A DNA stretch of 64,000 nt from SZUA-265 sp035760985 (GCA_035760985.1 DASTRX010000209.1:1-64000); one strand, 5' to 3'; counted from the first letter of the stretch, positions 39,422 to 49,284 are shown. Numbers and translations are program-made. The notes: generated by a model from the sequence alone, not told the origin.

Positions 39422-40630
39422 ATGAGCAACAGAGATGCACCATCGAAGCCCCTACGCGCTGACTCGGTGACGATCCCTTCGTTGCTCGGCGAAGAAGAGC
39501 CGTCGCTCTCCACGCTGGGCCGACCCGATCCTCTCTCCTCCTCCGTTTCGGCTAGCCGGGAGCGCTCAGCCGCGGCCTGGGGCGCGCCCTCCTGGGAGGG
39601 CATGGCAGCCTCGGCCGAGGATGAGCAAGTGCCGGAAAGCGCGGTGCCGTCCGAAGGCACCCTGCCCAGCGTGTGCCCCGCGGTCGTGTTCGGGCGCGGC
39701 ACGTTGGTGGGCCAGCGCTACGTGATCCGGCGTTTTATCGGGCGCGGCGGCATGGGCCAGGTCTACGAGGCGTACGATCGCGTGCTGCGCGAGCCGGTCG
39801 CGCTGAAGACCACCACCGGGCAGACGGCGCTCGATGCGCAGCGGCTGCTGGATGAAGTGCGCATGGCCCGCCGGATCACGCATCCCAACGTATGCCGCTT
39901 GTACGACGCGGGCGTGCACGAGGAGCGCGAACCGCTGCGCCGCACCACGTACTTCATGACCATGGAGTACCTGGAGGGGCACACGCTGCGCCGTCGCTTG
40001 CGTCACGGCTTGCCGCCGCTGCCGCAGGTGTTCGGGATCGCGCGCCAGCTCTTGATCGGCCTGGCCGCCATCCACGCCGCCGGCGTGTTGCACCGTGATT
40101 TCAAGACCGAGAATGTGATGCTGCGCTTGCCCGGCAATGGCACGGGCCAGGCCGTGATCATGGACTTCGGCCTCGCGCGCCCGCTGCACGCGGAGCCGCC
40201 GCTGCGCCCGACCGGCATCGGCGCGGGCAGCCGCGGCTACATGGCGCCCGAGCAGATCGACAACCTGCAGCTCGGCCCCGAGACGGACCTGTTCGCCTTC
40301 GGCGTCGTGATGTTCGAGATGCTCACCGGGCGCCTGCCCTTCGCGCGCGATACGTCGCTCGCGCCCACGCCCAGCCTGCTCGCGCCGCCGCCGCTGCCAC
40401 CGAGCCAGATCCGCCCGGAGCTGCCGCCGGAGCTGGACGCGTTCGTGCTCAAGTGCCTGCAGCCGCATCGCCAGCACCGCTACCGCAGCGCCGAGCGCGC
40501 GCTGGCGGCGCTCACCCGCCTGGCTGAGACGTTCTCCCGGCGCGCCAGCTCTCCCGGCTGGTCCTGGGCCATGGGCCACGGCTTCCCGCGCCGCAACGAC
40601 CGCTTCAAGCGCCCGACCCACTCCGCGTGA
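39422..40630 (+). CDS. Hanks-type Ser/Thr protein kinase
   Basis: The 402-residue cytoplasmic kinase has a disordered Ser/Glu-rich N-terminus (about 1-95) and a single catalytic domain (about 100-375). Its motifs are GRGGMGQVYEAYD (Gly loop), Lys129 (VALKT), Asp226 in HRDFKTEN, Asp248 in MDFG, the activation segment ending GYMAPEQ, and DLFAFGVVMFEMLTGRLPF. There are no membrane or sensor domains after the kinase, so the input is probably through the N-terminus or partners. ATG 39422 has GAGG upstream; a TTG at 39410 is less likely. It converges on the NtrC-type regulator gene. It is an RD kinase and should be active. Confidence 0.95.
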   Translation: MSNRDAPSKPLRADSVTIPSLLGEEEPSLSTLGRPDPLSSSVSASRERSAAAWGAPSWEGMAASAEDEQVPESAVPSEGTLPSVCPAVVFGRGTLVGQRYVIRRFIGRGGMGQVYEAYDRVLREPVALKTTTGQTALDAQRLLDEVRMARRITHPNVCRLYDAGVHEEREPLRRTTYFMTMEYLEGHTLRRRLRHGLPPLPQVFGIARQLLIGLAAIHAAGVLHRDFKTENVMLRLPGNGTGQAVIMDFGLARPLHAEPPLRPTGIGAGSRGYMAPEQIDNLQLGPETDLFAFGVVMFEMLTGRLPFARDTSLAPTPSLLAPPPLPPSQIRPELPPELDAFVLKCLQPHRQHRYRSAERALAALTRLAETFSRRASSPGWSWAMGHGFPRRNDRFKRPTHSA

Positions 40631-40633
40631 GGT

Positions 40634-40648
40634 CGCACCGCCGGTGCG
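40634..40648. terminator. Hairpin between convergent genes
   Basis: CGCACC pairs with GGTGCG across GCC in the 30-bp gap between the kinase stop and the regulator stop. Symmetric position suggests a bidirectional terminator; the lack of a T-run leaves this uncertain. Confidence 0.4.
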
Positions 40649-40660
40649 CCCCGTGGCGCG

Positions 40661-42025
40661 CTACAGGTCGGTGATCTTGTAGTCCTTGATCTTGTACAAC
40701 AGCGCCCGGTGGCTGATCTCCAGCACCTCGGCGGCGCGCGTCCGGTTGCCCTTCGTCTTCTGCAGCGCGCGGCGGATCAGGATCTCCTCGATGATGCGCG
40801 TGGTCTTCTTCACGCTCAGCTCGCCGCTGGTGAGCTGCATCTGCACGGGGTTCTGCGCCTCGCGGATGCGCTCGGGCAGATCGGCGGGCATCAGCTTGTC
40901 GCCCTCAGCGAGCACCATCGCGCGCTCGATGGTGTTCTCCAGCTCGCGCACGTTGCCGGGCCAGGGGTGTTCGTACAGCAAGCGGCGCGCCTCGCTGTCG
41001 AGGCCGTTGATGGCCGTGCCCAGGCGCGCGTTGTTGCGCGCCATGAAGTGTTCGATCAGGATCGGGATGTCCTCGCGGCGCTCGCGCAGCGGAGGCACGT
41101 TGATCGGTAGCACGTTGAGCCGGTAGAAGAGGTCCTCGCGGAAGCGGCCCTTCTGGGTCTCCTTGAGCAGGTCGCGGTGCGTGGCGGCGATGATGCGCAC
41201 GTCGACGGCCACGTCGCGCGTCTCGCCCAGGCGGCGGATCTTGCTGTCCTCCAGCACGCGCAAGAGCTTCACCTGCAGCCCGAGCGGCAGCTCGCCGATC
41301 TCGTCCAGGAACAGGGTGCCGCCGTCGGCTTCGCTGAACAGGCCGTTGCGGTCGGCGACCGCGTCGGTGAAGGCGCCCTTCTTGTGCCCGAACAGCTCGC
41401 TCTCCAGCAGGTTCTCCGGGATGGCGCCGCAGTTCACGGGCACGAACGGGTGCCCGGCGCGGCCGCTGCGGCTATGCAGCGCGCGCGCGACCAGCTCCTT
41501 GCCGACGCCGCTCTCGCCCGTGACCAGCACGGTGGTCTTGTAGTTGGCGATCTTGGCGATGGTGCGGAACACGCCCTGCATCACCGTGCTCTTGGCCAGG
41601 ATGTCCTCGAACTTGTGCTCGCGCCGGATCTCCTCGCGCAGCACCCGGTTCTCGCGCCGCAGCGCCTCGCGCTCCTCCGCCTTGCGCAGCGCCAGCACGA
41701 TCTCGTCGGGCTTGAACGGCTTCTGGATGTAGTCGTAAGCGCCGGCCTTGATCGCGTCGATCGCCTGATCGAGGTTGCCGTAGGCGCTCATCACGATCAC
41801 CGTCGCGTCGTTGCCCTTGGCGCGCAGCGTACTGAGCAGATCCATGCCGCCCATGCGCGGCATGCGCACGTCGGTGATTACGACATCCGGACCGAAGGAT
41901 TCGACCAGCCCCAGCGCCTCCTCCCCGCCCGGCGCCGCCTCGACCTCGTAGCCGTGCCGCTTCAGCAGGGTGCGCAGCACCAGCCGGATGTTCTCTTCGT
42001 CATCGACAACCAGGACCCGCCGCAC
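40661..42025 (-). CDS. NtrC-family sigma-54-dependent response regulator
   Basis: The 454-residue protein has a receiver domain (about 1-118; acceptor Asp52 in ITDVRMP, Lys in QKPFKPDE), a sigma-54 AAA+ domain (about 145-375; Walker A GESGVGKE, Walker B GGTLFLDEIGELP) and a Fis-type helix-turn-helix (about 415-454; KGNRTRAAEVLEISHRALLY). It activates transcription from -24/-12 promoters after phosphorylation. The L1-loop motif that touches sigma-54 reads GAFTDA instead of GAFTGA. The GTG at 42025 (VRRVLVVDDE) is the start expected for the receiver fold. No histidine kinase is adjacent, so it is an orphan. It resembles myxobacterial Nla-type regulators. Confidence 0.95.
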   Translation of the reverse strand: MRRVLVVDDEENIRLVLRTLLKRHGYEVEAAPGGEEALGLVESFGPDVVITDVRMPRMGGMDLLSTLRAKGNDATVIVMSAYGNLDQAIDAIKAGAYDYIQKPFKPDEIVLALRKAEEREALRRENRVLREEIRREHKFEDILAKSTVMQGVFRTIAKIANYKTTVLVTGESGVGKELVARALHSRSGRAGHPFVPVNCGAIPENLLESELFGHKKGAFTDAVADRNGLFSEADGGTLFLDEIGELPLGLQVKLLRVLEDSKIRRLGETRDVAVDVRIIAATHRDLLKETQKGRFREDLFYRLNVLPINVPPLRERREDIPILIEHFMARNNARLGTAINGLDSEARRLLYEHPWPGNVRELENTIERAMVLAEGDKLMPADLPERIREAQNPVQMQLTSGELSVKKTTRIIEEILIRRALQKTKGNRTRAAEVLEISHRALLYKIKDYKITDL

Positions 42026-42279
42026 TGTGAAAAAAATGCTAGCCGGCGGCCCAGCGCCACGCAAGCTCTGCACAGCGGCTGGCGCCCGCTGACCGTACCG
42101 ATCCGGGGCGATTTCGGAAGGGGCTCGCCCTTCCGCGGCCCTCCCACCCCCCAGGATGGGCCCGCTGCGCCCTCTGCGCCCGGGACCGTCAGATTCCGGC
42201 GCCCGAGAGCGGCAGCGCTCGCAGGGCCCGAGCATCGGGCCGTCTGCGAGCGCATGCCGGATCGCCGATCAGGTTCTCC

Positions 42280-43800
42280 TCAGAGCGCTTCCAGGAATGC
42301 CACGAGGTCGCTCACCTCGGCCTCGCTCAACCCCATATCGAACCGAGCGTTGTAGAAATCGACCACGTCGGTCAGCGTCGCCGCCGAGCCGTTGTGGAAG
42401 TAGGGCGCGCGACTGGCGAGCCCGCGCAAGTTGGGCCCCTTGGTCTTGCCCACGTCAGTGAACTTGCCGGAGATCAGCGCCTTGCCCGGGTCCGTCACGG
42501 AGACCGTGCTGACTCCGTTGCTCAGCTGATAGACAGGCAGGTGGCTCAAATCCAGAGTATCGTTGGGCGAGCCATCGTTGTTGATGGGATCCGCCATGGT
42601 GACCCCGATGTTGATCGCCAGCGCCGTGGAGTGATTGCCGACGTTCGGACTGTTGTGGCAGAGACCACAGCCCGCCACGATGTCCTGCCCTGCCAGGGGA
42701 TCGGCGGGGTTGTACAGCGGGTTGCCCGGAACGCTGTTGAGCCCCGGTACATCATGGATCGTGAAGCGCGCGTTGTTGAAGATGGCCTCGCCGCGGCCGA
42801 TCGCCTGGGCGCTCTTCTTCAGCGAGGAGCTGCCCGGGCTACCGGGCTCCCAGGCAGAGAAGATGTCAAACACGCGGTTGGTGAAGCCAGGCTTCAGCGG
42901 ATCGTTGACGCCGATGAAGAACTGCGGCGCCACGGTGTCCGCCAGATAGGCAGCGCCACCGTGCGCGCCGTCCTGGTCCAAGCCGACATGCTGGAACTGC
43001 TGCAGCACCTGCGCAGAATACAGGTTCGCTTCGAACGCGACCATGTCTGCCTCGGCGGCCGTGCCCGCAATCGAGGCGCCCTGCGCGTGGCCGATGGTGG
43101 CGTCGTTCGCCTGATGAGCGAGGTCGAACAGCAGCGCCTCGACGGATTGCTGCCCGGCCGTGGTGTCGGGCAACTGCACGGTTTCCCTGCCATCCCACAT
43201 CACGGCGGAGTTGAAGATCAGGTTGGTGCTGGGCAACGGGCGCCGGAACAGGAATAGCTCGCCACTGGCTCCGGCGGAGCCCGGGGGGATCGCGCACGCC
43301 TGCGGGTTCGATGCGGCGACCAGGGAGAAGTCTGCGCCGCTCGGGATGCCGATCTGCACACGGATCAGGCCGTAATTGACCAGCTGCGACGACAGCGCGC
43401 GATTCGGCGCCTGCCCGGCATGGACGGGCGGGCAGTCGGCGCCGTCATTGGGCTGAAACAGCGGGTCATTGGCTGCCAGCCTGCGCACGTCTGCAGGCGT
43501 GAGACCCCAGCCGTCCTTCTGCAGGTGACAGCTCTCGCAGGTGCGACCGTTCGTGCCCAGGTTCGCGGCGAAGAAGGCGTCGGTGCTTCCGCTGTCGAAC
43601 TGATTCGTCGAGGTGCTCTCGATCGTGCCGGCGTCGTCTGTATCCCGGTGCGACAGCGCAGGCTTCTTCGGCGAAAGCGCCCGTTCCGAGCTCTGAAAGT
43701 CGGGACCGGGGTCGTCGGCGGAAGCCGAACAACCCGTTGCAGCGAACAGAGCTGCGGCCAGCCCCAGCGTCCAGTGGTTTGCGTGGTGGCGAAGATGCAT
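42280..43800 (-). CDS. Di-haem cytochrome c peroxidase-type lipoprotein
   Basis: The 506-residue exported protein has a lipobox (AATGCSA) and two haem c sites, CESCH (about residue 79) and CGLCH (about 368). The second is near QDIVAGCGLC and the downstream ARFTIHDVPGL, FHNGSAATLTDVVDFYNARF and LSEAEVSDLVAFL stretches are typical of the CcpA/MauG superfamily and its thiol oxidoreductase-like relatives. It probably reduces peroxide or oxidises a partner in the periplasm or at the cell surface. It is longer than classical CcpA (about 320-350 residues) because of an N-terminal extension and insertions between the haems. It stands alone; the 447-bp gap upstream probably holds its promoter. Confidence 0.9.
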   Translation of the reverse strand: MHLRHHANHWTLGLAAALFAATGCSASADDPGPDFQSSERALSPKKPALSHRDTDDAGTIESTSTNQFDSGSTDAFFAANLGTNGRTCESCHLQKDGWGLTPADVRRLAANDPLFQPNDGADCPPVHAGQAPNRALSSQLVNYGLIRVQIGIPSGADFSLVAASNPQACAIPPGSAGASGELFLFRRPLPSTNLIFNSAVMWDGRETVQLPDTTAGQQSVEALLFDLAHQANDATIGHAQGASIAGTAAEADMVAFEANLYSAQVLQQFQHVGLDQDGAHGGAAYLADTVAPQFFIGVNDPLKPGFTNRVFDIFSAWEPGSPGSSSLKKSAQAIGRGEAIFNNARFTIHDVPGLNSVPGNPLYNPADPLAGQDIVAGCGLCHNSPNVGNHSTALAINIGVTMADPINNDGSPNDTLDLSHLPVYQLSNGVSTVSVTDPGKALISGKFTDVGKTKGPNLRGLASRAPYFHNGSAATLTDVVDFYNARFDMGLSEAEVSDLVAFLEAL

Positions 43801-44247
43801 GTTCTTTCTTGTCTCGTTCCGTGTTGGTTGCGGCGCGGTCTCACGCATCGATATCGAGTCAACGATGGTGCGAGACCGTCGCTTCAGTGCGTCGCGCCGT
43901 CGCCCGTCCAGGGACGGGGACTCGAGCGATTCGAGCTCAATGACCTCAGCCGAAGCCCTCCGAGCAGTGGATCCCCTGCACTCGTGAAAAGAGACAGTGC
44001 AACACCGCCCGCTCGAACTTCAGCCTCACCCAGCGCCCTGCCCTTCCCGCTAACGGCGGCGCGTAGCGCTGGCTTTAGTCACAAAGGCGACGCGCGCGCG
44101 CAGCTAGGAGCGCCCCGATTCGGGATCCATCGAGCCGTCGACTGCACCCCAGTTAACGCGGCAACTGTTGCTGCAACACGTCGAGCCGCTGAGCGGGCTC
44201 ATCCTGGCGTCGGGCGTCGAGCTGAGGCGCCGAGCCCTCACTCCGCT
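43801..44247. other. Intergenic interval
   Basis: I see no gene, repeat or clear hairpin in 447 bp. It should contain the promoter of the cytochrome gene and the 3' end of the upstream Cys-rich protein transcript. Confidence 0.5.
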
Positions 44248-46545
44248 TCACCGGCACATCATGTACGCGGCAGGCAACGTGGAAGGCGCCGGGAGGCAGG
44301 CCGTCCCTGCCGGGCACTGCAGGAAGATCTGCCCCGCCGGCGAGCCGCAAACCTGACCGACCACGAGCATCCCGGGAGGAGCTCCCAGCTCCGCTCCGAC
44401 GGCTTCCGGCGTGCAGGTCTGGCGGCAGCTGATCTCTCCCGAGTTCACGTTCGTGGTCACGATGCAGCACACCTGGCTGCCGCTGCAGTCGGCGTTCTGG
44501 TCGCAGGAGATCTGCACGATCGGCCCCAGGAAGCCGCTGGGGGTCGGGCAATTGGTGCCCACGCCGCAGGCCTGTGTGAGCGCGCTCGTGTTGACGTCGA
44601 ACATCGCGCAGCACACGTCGTTGCCGGTGCAGGTCGCGTTGCCGCAACGCACGCTCGGCCCCTGGCACCTGCCCTGCCCGTCACAGAGGCCACCGGCGCC
44701 ACAGCGCGTGGTGCTCGAGGCGAAGCCGCAGTCGGAGGGGGCCCGGCAGCGACCATTGACGCAGGCATTGCTGCTGTCGGTGCGGCTGCTCACGCACTCG
44801 GCGTCGAATCCGCTGCAGGAGACGACCCCGCAGGTCGGATCCGTATCGGCGTTGCGGCACAGGCCGGTGACCGCACAGGTCTGGCACTGCCCGGCGCAGG
44901 CGCTGTTGCAGCAGACGCCGTCGACGCAGTTGTTGCTCGCGCACTCGGAGGCGGCGGCGCAAGCTTGACCGTTGCCCTTCTTGGGCTGCGAGCAGTTGCC
45001 GGCGTTGTCGCACAGGTTGGTGGCGCTGCAGGCCTGCCCGATGTTGCGCGCGTTGCCCTGGCACAGCTGCTGCCCGCCACAGCTGCCCGCGATGCAGCGC
45101 TGCGAGCTCACGCTGGGCGGGAAATCGCGACAGGTCGTGTCCGCCGGGCAGGTGATGATCCCGCAGGCGGGGTCGTCGGGGAGGTTGGTGCAGGCCGTCC
45201 CGGAAGCGCCACACAGGCGACAGGGTCCGGTGCAGGCGGCGGTGCAACAGATGCGCGCGCCCCCGGCGCCCGCCTGACAGGTGCCCTCGCCACAGTCCGC
45301 GTCGCCGGCGCAAGCCTGCCCGGCGCTCGCCATGCACCCCTGGCGTGCCAGGCTGCAACCCAGAGCACCACAGGCGAGCTCGGTGGTCCATTGCCCCCCG
45401 ACGCAGCGCTGGAAGTTCGAGCCCGAGCACTGGACGGCTCCGTTGCTGCAGGTGGGAGCGGGCACGCACGCGCCCGTGGGGCCGCACAGCTCGCTGGCCG
45501 CGCAGGCGCGGGAGCAACACACGCTGCTGCCGCCGGCGGCCGCCACGCAGGCGCCGGTGGCACACTGCTCGTTCGAGCTGCACGGCGCGAGCAGCTCGCT
45601 CTTGGGGCGGGCGCAGTTGCCTTCGTCGTCACACAGCGCCGTCGCGCTGCACTCCAGCCCCGCGCGCTGGCGCTGAAACACCGTGCACGCCTGCTCCGGG
45701 CTCGCGCACTGCCCGGCGTTGCAGCGGTTGGTCACCACGGTGGCCGGATCGTAGAGGCGGCAGGGGTCACTCGGGCAAGCGATGCTGCCGCAGGCCTCGT
45801 CGTCGGCGATGTCCACGCACTCCGTGCCCTGCGCGGAGCAGCGCTGGCAGCTCGGGTTGCAGCTGGCGGCGCAGCAAACCCGGTTGCCATCGCTGCTGGC
45901 CAGGCACGCGCCCTGCCCGCAGTCCGCGTCGGACTCGCAGGCTTGGCCCGCGGAACGCCGGCAGCCGTCCAGCTCCGTGCTACAGCCGAGCTCCGCGCAG
46001 TCGCTCAGCGTCTGCCACGCGCCGGCCACGCAGCGCTGGTGCAAGGACCCGGAACAGCGCCGCTCGTCCTCGCTGCAGGGCGCAGCGGGAACGCAGCTGC
46101 TGCCATCGGCGCTGCACACCTCGCTCTCGGAGCAGGCGCTCGCGCAGCAGATGCTGCTGCCGTCCGCGCCGGCGACGCAGCTCGAGCCGTCGCACTCGCT
46201 GGACTTCGAACAGGGCTCGCCCGCGCGCAGCAGGCAGCCGCTGTCATCGCAACGGCAGGCAGCGCCCTCGCGCGCCGCCGACTTCCACGTCGGGGCACAG
46301 TCAGCGAGCGTGACGCAGCCCGCGTCGGGCTCCGCGCTGGCGAGCTGCGAGTACGTGCGGCAGGCGTCGTCCGCGGGACAACCTGCCGGCAGGCACTGTT
46401 GTGCGGCGGGCGCCGGCTTCACGGGCGCCACGCCGACCTCCCGCTCGTCGACCGAGCAGGTGCTCAGCAACCCCCAGGCGACGAGCGCACCCCCCAGGGC
46501 CAGCCCCCGAGCGCGCGCGACTTGCTGCCGAAGCTCTGCCCACAT
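44248..46545 (-). CDS. Cys-rich surface lipoprotein with repeated Dickkopf/EGF-like modules
   Basis: The 765-residue product has a signal peptide with lipobox-like LLSTCS and about 90 Cys residues in repeated modules of the pattern GQAC-SDADCG-G-C, VCCAASC, SCQRC, spaced through the whole length. The modules ICCASACSESEVC, VCCAASCNPSC, VCCSRACAASELC, ICCTAACTGPC and VCCNSACAGQC are clear tandem relatives. Multiple disulfides and a lipid anchor imply a rigid cell-surface protein. Such proteins are common and expanded in Myxococcota; function unknown. It lies 105 bp from argG. It has no fibro-slime or DUF4215 units, unlike 49386-51731. Confidence 0.88.
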   Translation of the reverse strand: MWAELRQQVARARGLALGGALVAWGLLSTCSVDEREVGVAPVKPAPAAQQCLPAGCPADDACRTYSQLASAEPDAGCVTLADCAPTWKSAAREGAACRCDDSGCLLRAGEPCSKSSECDGSSCVAGADGSSICCASACSESEVCSADGSSCVPAAPCSEDERRCSGSLHQRCVAGAWQTLSDCAELGCSTELDGCRRSAGQACESDADCGQGACLASSDGNRVCCAASCNPSCQRCSAQGTECVDIADDEACGSIACPSDPCRLYDPATVVTNRCNAGQCASPEQACTVFQRQRAGLECSATALCDDEGNCARPKSELLAPCSSNEQCATGACVAAAGGSSVCCSRACAASELCGPTGACVPAPTCSNGAVQCSGSNFQRCVGGQWTTELACGALGCSLARQGCMASAGQACAGDADCGEGTCQAGAGGARICCTAACTGPCRLCGASGTACTNLPDDPACGIITCPADTTCRDFPPSVSSQRCIAGSCGGQQLCQGNARNIGQACSATNLCDNAGNCSQPKKGNGQACAAASECASNNCVDGVCCNSACAGQCQTCAVTGLCRNADTDPTCGVVSCSGFDAECVSSRTDSSNACVNGRCRAPSDCGFASSTTRCGAGGLCDGQGRCQGPSVRCGNATCTGNDVCCAMFDVNTSALTQACGVGTNCPTPSGFLGPIVQISCDQNADCSGSQVCCIVTTNVNSGEISCRQTCTPEAVGAELGAPPGMLVVGQVCGSPAGQIFLQCPAGTACLPAPSTLPAAYMMCR

Positions 46546-46649
46546 GCAACGACAGTACCGCTGTCATCCTGCAGTGGCAATGCCCGCACGCCGCACGAGC
46601 AGCGACGTCAGGAGCCGTTGGGTGGGGCCGAAATCCCCGAACGTTGGCC

Positions 46650-47987
46650 CTACTTATCGCCCAACAAACCGGAGAGCTGCTCGACGCCCTCACCCAGGCG
46701 CGCGGTGCTGTCCAGATGATGCCGCAGCAACGCGCGATTATCGGTGACGTTCAAGGTCTGCATCTCCAGCGCGCCAATGCGGTCGACCGGCATGAACGCC
46801 GCGTCAGCGACCTTTTCCATGCTCAGCTTCTCGGGGCCGTAGTTCATGAACTGAGCGCGTGTGTCGAGGATGGAGTAATCGTCGCCGCGGCGCAGCTCGA
46901 GCGTCACCTTGCCGGTCACGCTCGGCGCGATCCAGCGGGTGAGCGCGTCTTTGATCAGCATGGCCTCGGGATCGTACCAGCGCCCTTCGTAGAGCAGGCG
47001 CCCGAGACGGCGGCCCATGATGTAGTACTGGTCGAGCGTGTTCTCGTTGTGGATGGCGGAGAGCAGGCGCTCATACGCGATGTGGTACAGCGCCATGCCC
47101 GGCGCCTCGTAGATGCCGCGGCTCTTGGCGTCGATCACGCGGTTCTCGATCTGGTCGCTCATGCCCAGGCCGTGGCGCCCGCCCACCCGGTTGCCTTCCA
47201 GGATCGCCTCGATCAAGGAGCCGAAGCGCTTGCCGCCGAGCGAGACCGGGATGCCGTTCTCGAACTCGACCACCACCTTCTCGGCGCTGATCGCGACCTC
47301 GGGCCGATAGTGCGCGACGCCCATGATCGGCTGCACGATGTTGATGCCCGTGTCGAGCCGCTCCAGATCCTTCGCCTCGTGCGTGGCGCCGAGCGCGTTG
47401 GCGTCGGTGCTGTAGGCCTTCTCGGTGCTCTGGGTGTGGGGCAGCCCGATGCTCTTCAGGTACTCGCTCATCTCCGTGCGGCCGCCGAAGGCGTCGACGA
47501 AGGCTTGATCGAGCCAGGGCTTGTAGATGCGCAGCTCCGGATTGGTCAGGATGCCGTAGCGGTAGAAGCGCTGGATGTCGTTGCCCTTGTGCGTGCTGCC
47601 GTCGCCGAACACGTTCACGCCGTCGGCCTGCATCGCGCGCACGATGCCGGTACCGGTCACGGCGCGCCCGAGCGGCGTGGTGTTGAAGTACTTGCGCCCC
47701 GCCGTCGCGAGGTGGAACGCGCCACACTGCAGCGCCACGATGCCCTCGCGCGCGAGCGCCTCGCGCGAGTCCACGAGCCGCGCCACCACGGCGCCGTGCT
47801 GCTCGGCCACGGGCAGGATCGCCGCCGGATCCTTCTCGTCGGGTTGCGCGAGATCCGCCGTGTAGGCGTAGACCTGCATGCCTTGCCGGCTCAGCCACGC
47901 CACCGCGCAACGGGTGTCCAGGCCGCCGGAAAACGCGATGCCGAGCTTGGTGCCCTTGGGCGGAAGCGAGCGGTAGATGCGACTCAT
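46650..47987 (-). CDS. argG: Argininosuccinate synthase
   Basis: ArgG joins citrulline and aspartate with ATP to form argininosuccinate in arginine synthesis (and urea-cycle-type salvage). The 445-residue length and sequence match the E. coli-type long ArgG. The PP-loop is FSGGLDT at residues 19-25; FGDGSTHKGNDIQRFYRYG and YEAPGMALYHIAYERLLSAIHNE are diagnostic. The residue after the PP-loop (usually Ser) is Arg here, which should be checked against close relatives. There is no argH or other arg gene nearby; it sits between surface-lipoprotein genes, so it is probably regulated on its own. Confidence 0.96.
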   Translation of the reverse strand: MSRIYRSLPPKGTKLGIAFSGGLDTRCAVAWLSRQGMQVYAYTADLAQPDEKDPAAILPVAEQHGAVVARLVDSREALAREGIVALQCGAFHLATAGRKYFNTTPLGRAVTGTGIVRAMQADGVNVFGDGSTHKGNDIQRFYRYGILTNPELRIYKPWLDQAFVDAFGGRTEMSEYLKSIGLPHTQSTEKAYSTDANALGATHEAKDLERLDTGINIVQPIMGVAHYRPEVAISAEKVVVEFENGIPVSLGGKRFGSLIEAILEGNRVGGRHGLGMSDQIENRVIDAKSRGIYEAPGMALYHIAYERLLSAIHNENTLDQYYIMGRRLGRLLYEGRWYDPEAMLIKDALTRWIAPSVTGKVTLELRRGDDYSILDTRAQFMNYGPEKLSMEKVADAAFMPVDRIGALEMQTLNVTDNRALLRHHLDSTARLGEGVEQLSGLLGDK

Positions 47988-48087
47988 GGGGCGGGGCTGT
48001 AATACGCCGCCTCGACGTCCGCAAGCGGCGCCAGCCGGGCTGGAAACGCTGCCCTTCGCAGGCCGCGGGGTGTGCCCGCGCAGGAGC

Positions 48088-49284
48088 TCAGTTGGCCGAG
48101 CGCGAGCAGGCGCCTTTCCGGCCCGTGTACGCGACCAGCGACTCGGTCAGCGGACGGCAGAAGAAGACCGGCGCCTGCAAGCAGTCGCTGTCCACGTCAC
48201 ACAGCTCACGGCACAGGCCCAGGTCCCCGGGCCCCTCGGAGAAACGCCCCGAGGAGACCAGCGCCGTGATGCACGCGGCCTTGCGCGTCCGATCGTCGTG
48301 CGCGTAGCCACAGCCTTCGACCGCCCCGAGCACGCACTCGGCCGTGCAGGTGCCGACGCGCTGAACACCGGCGTCTCCGTTGTCGACCTGCACGCGGTCT
48401 TCACACGCCTTGCCGTCACAGTCGGTGTCGAACGTGCACCTCGATCCGGTCGGTGCTCCCGGCGCGGGCCCGTCGGTGCAGATGCCGGCCTGGCGATGGC
48501 ACACACGCCCGCCCGGGCACTCGCTGTCGTCGCTGCAGCGCGGCGCGCAGTAGCCCGGCTGGCGCTCCACCGCGAGCGGCGCGACGCCGTCGGCCGCTTC
48601 CGACACGCAGACCAGATCCGGACGGTTCAGGCACTTGGCCTCACCGGGCTCGGCGTCCTTCGAGAGACAGGTGCGGATGCAATAGAGGCTCTGGTTCGCG
48701 CCCATCGGCACGCATCTCGACTCGGGATCGTGCTGCGCGCACTCGTTCGTGTCCGAGCACGGGAAGGTGCAGTACCCGCCAGCGGGGCCCCCCGCGCCGA
48801 GGTAGGCGTTGCCGTCCGCACGGAAGCAGGTGGCGCCAGCGGCGCAGTCCGCATCGCTCTTGCAGGCGGCGCCGACGATACCGCCGCCCGCGGCAGGAGT
48901 GGACGGACACTCACACGGGCCGAAGCCGGCGCCATCGGGGCTGCAGGTGGCGACGCCCTGGCACAGCTGATCGTGCAGGCACTGGGTCGTTGCACCCGGC
49001 ATGCAGCTGGCGTTGGGCGCGAGCGGCGGCAAGTAGCTGAGCGGCGGATCGCCCTCGCGGGACGGGAGTGAGCCCACGGAGCCGACCCCCGCATCCGCCG
49101 CCGCGCCATCGTCTCCGGTTTCGCTGCCGCCGGGCGGCTGCTCGCCGCGCGAGGGCGAATCCTTGCCGCAGGCCGCGAGCGCCGTGCCGAGCCCCAGCAG
49201 CGCAGCGAGCCAGCGCCCCTTGCGCCCGCCGGTTGCCTTGCTCCTGCTGCTCGCGAGGCCCATGGGATTCGCCATCGCGTTCAT
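48088..49284 (-). CDS. Cys-rich secreted lipoprotein
   Basis: The 398-residue product has a long N-region and lipobox LAACG (Cys about 39), a Gly/Ala/Asp linker (about 42-80), then about 30 Cys in EGF-like pairs (CKSDADCAAGATCF, CSDTNECAQHD, CSDDSECPGGRVC, CDVDSDC). Three clustered in-frame ATG codons (49284, 49275, 49263) are possible starts. It is a third member of the local Cys-rich surface set with 44248-46545 and 49386-51731 and points the same way, 101 bp after the 49386 gene. The three may be expressed together. Function unknown. Confidence 0.85.
   Translation of the reverse strand: MNAMANPMGLASSRSKATGGRKGRWLAALLGLGTALAACGKDSPSRGEQPPGGSETGDDGAAADAGVGSVGSLPSREGDPPLSYLPPLAPNASCMPGATTQCLHDQLCQGVATCSPDGAGFGPCECPSTPAAGGGIVGAACKSDADCAAGATCFRADGNAYLGAGGPAGGYCTFPCSDTNECAQHDPESRCVPMGANQSLYCIRTCLSKDAEPGEAKCLNRPDLVCVSEAADGVAPLAVERQPGYCAPRCSDDSECPGGRVCHRQAGICTDGPAPGAPTGSRCTFDTDCDGKACEDRVQVDNGDAGVQRVGTCTAECVLGAVEGCGYAHDDRTRKAACITALVSSGRFSEGPGDLGLCRELCDVDSDCLQAPVFFCRPLTESLVAYTGRKGACSRSAN

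Noticed and set aside
43420..46719. A 1099-codon plus-strand frame covering the cytochrome and Cys-rich genes
   Set aside because: Antisense of genes with clear haem sites and Cys-rich modules, and it crosses intergenic DNA.
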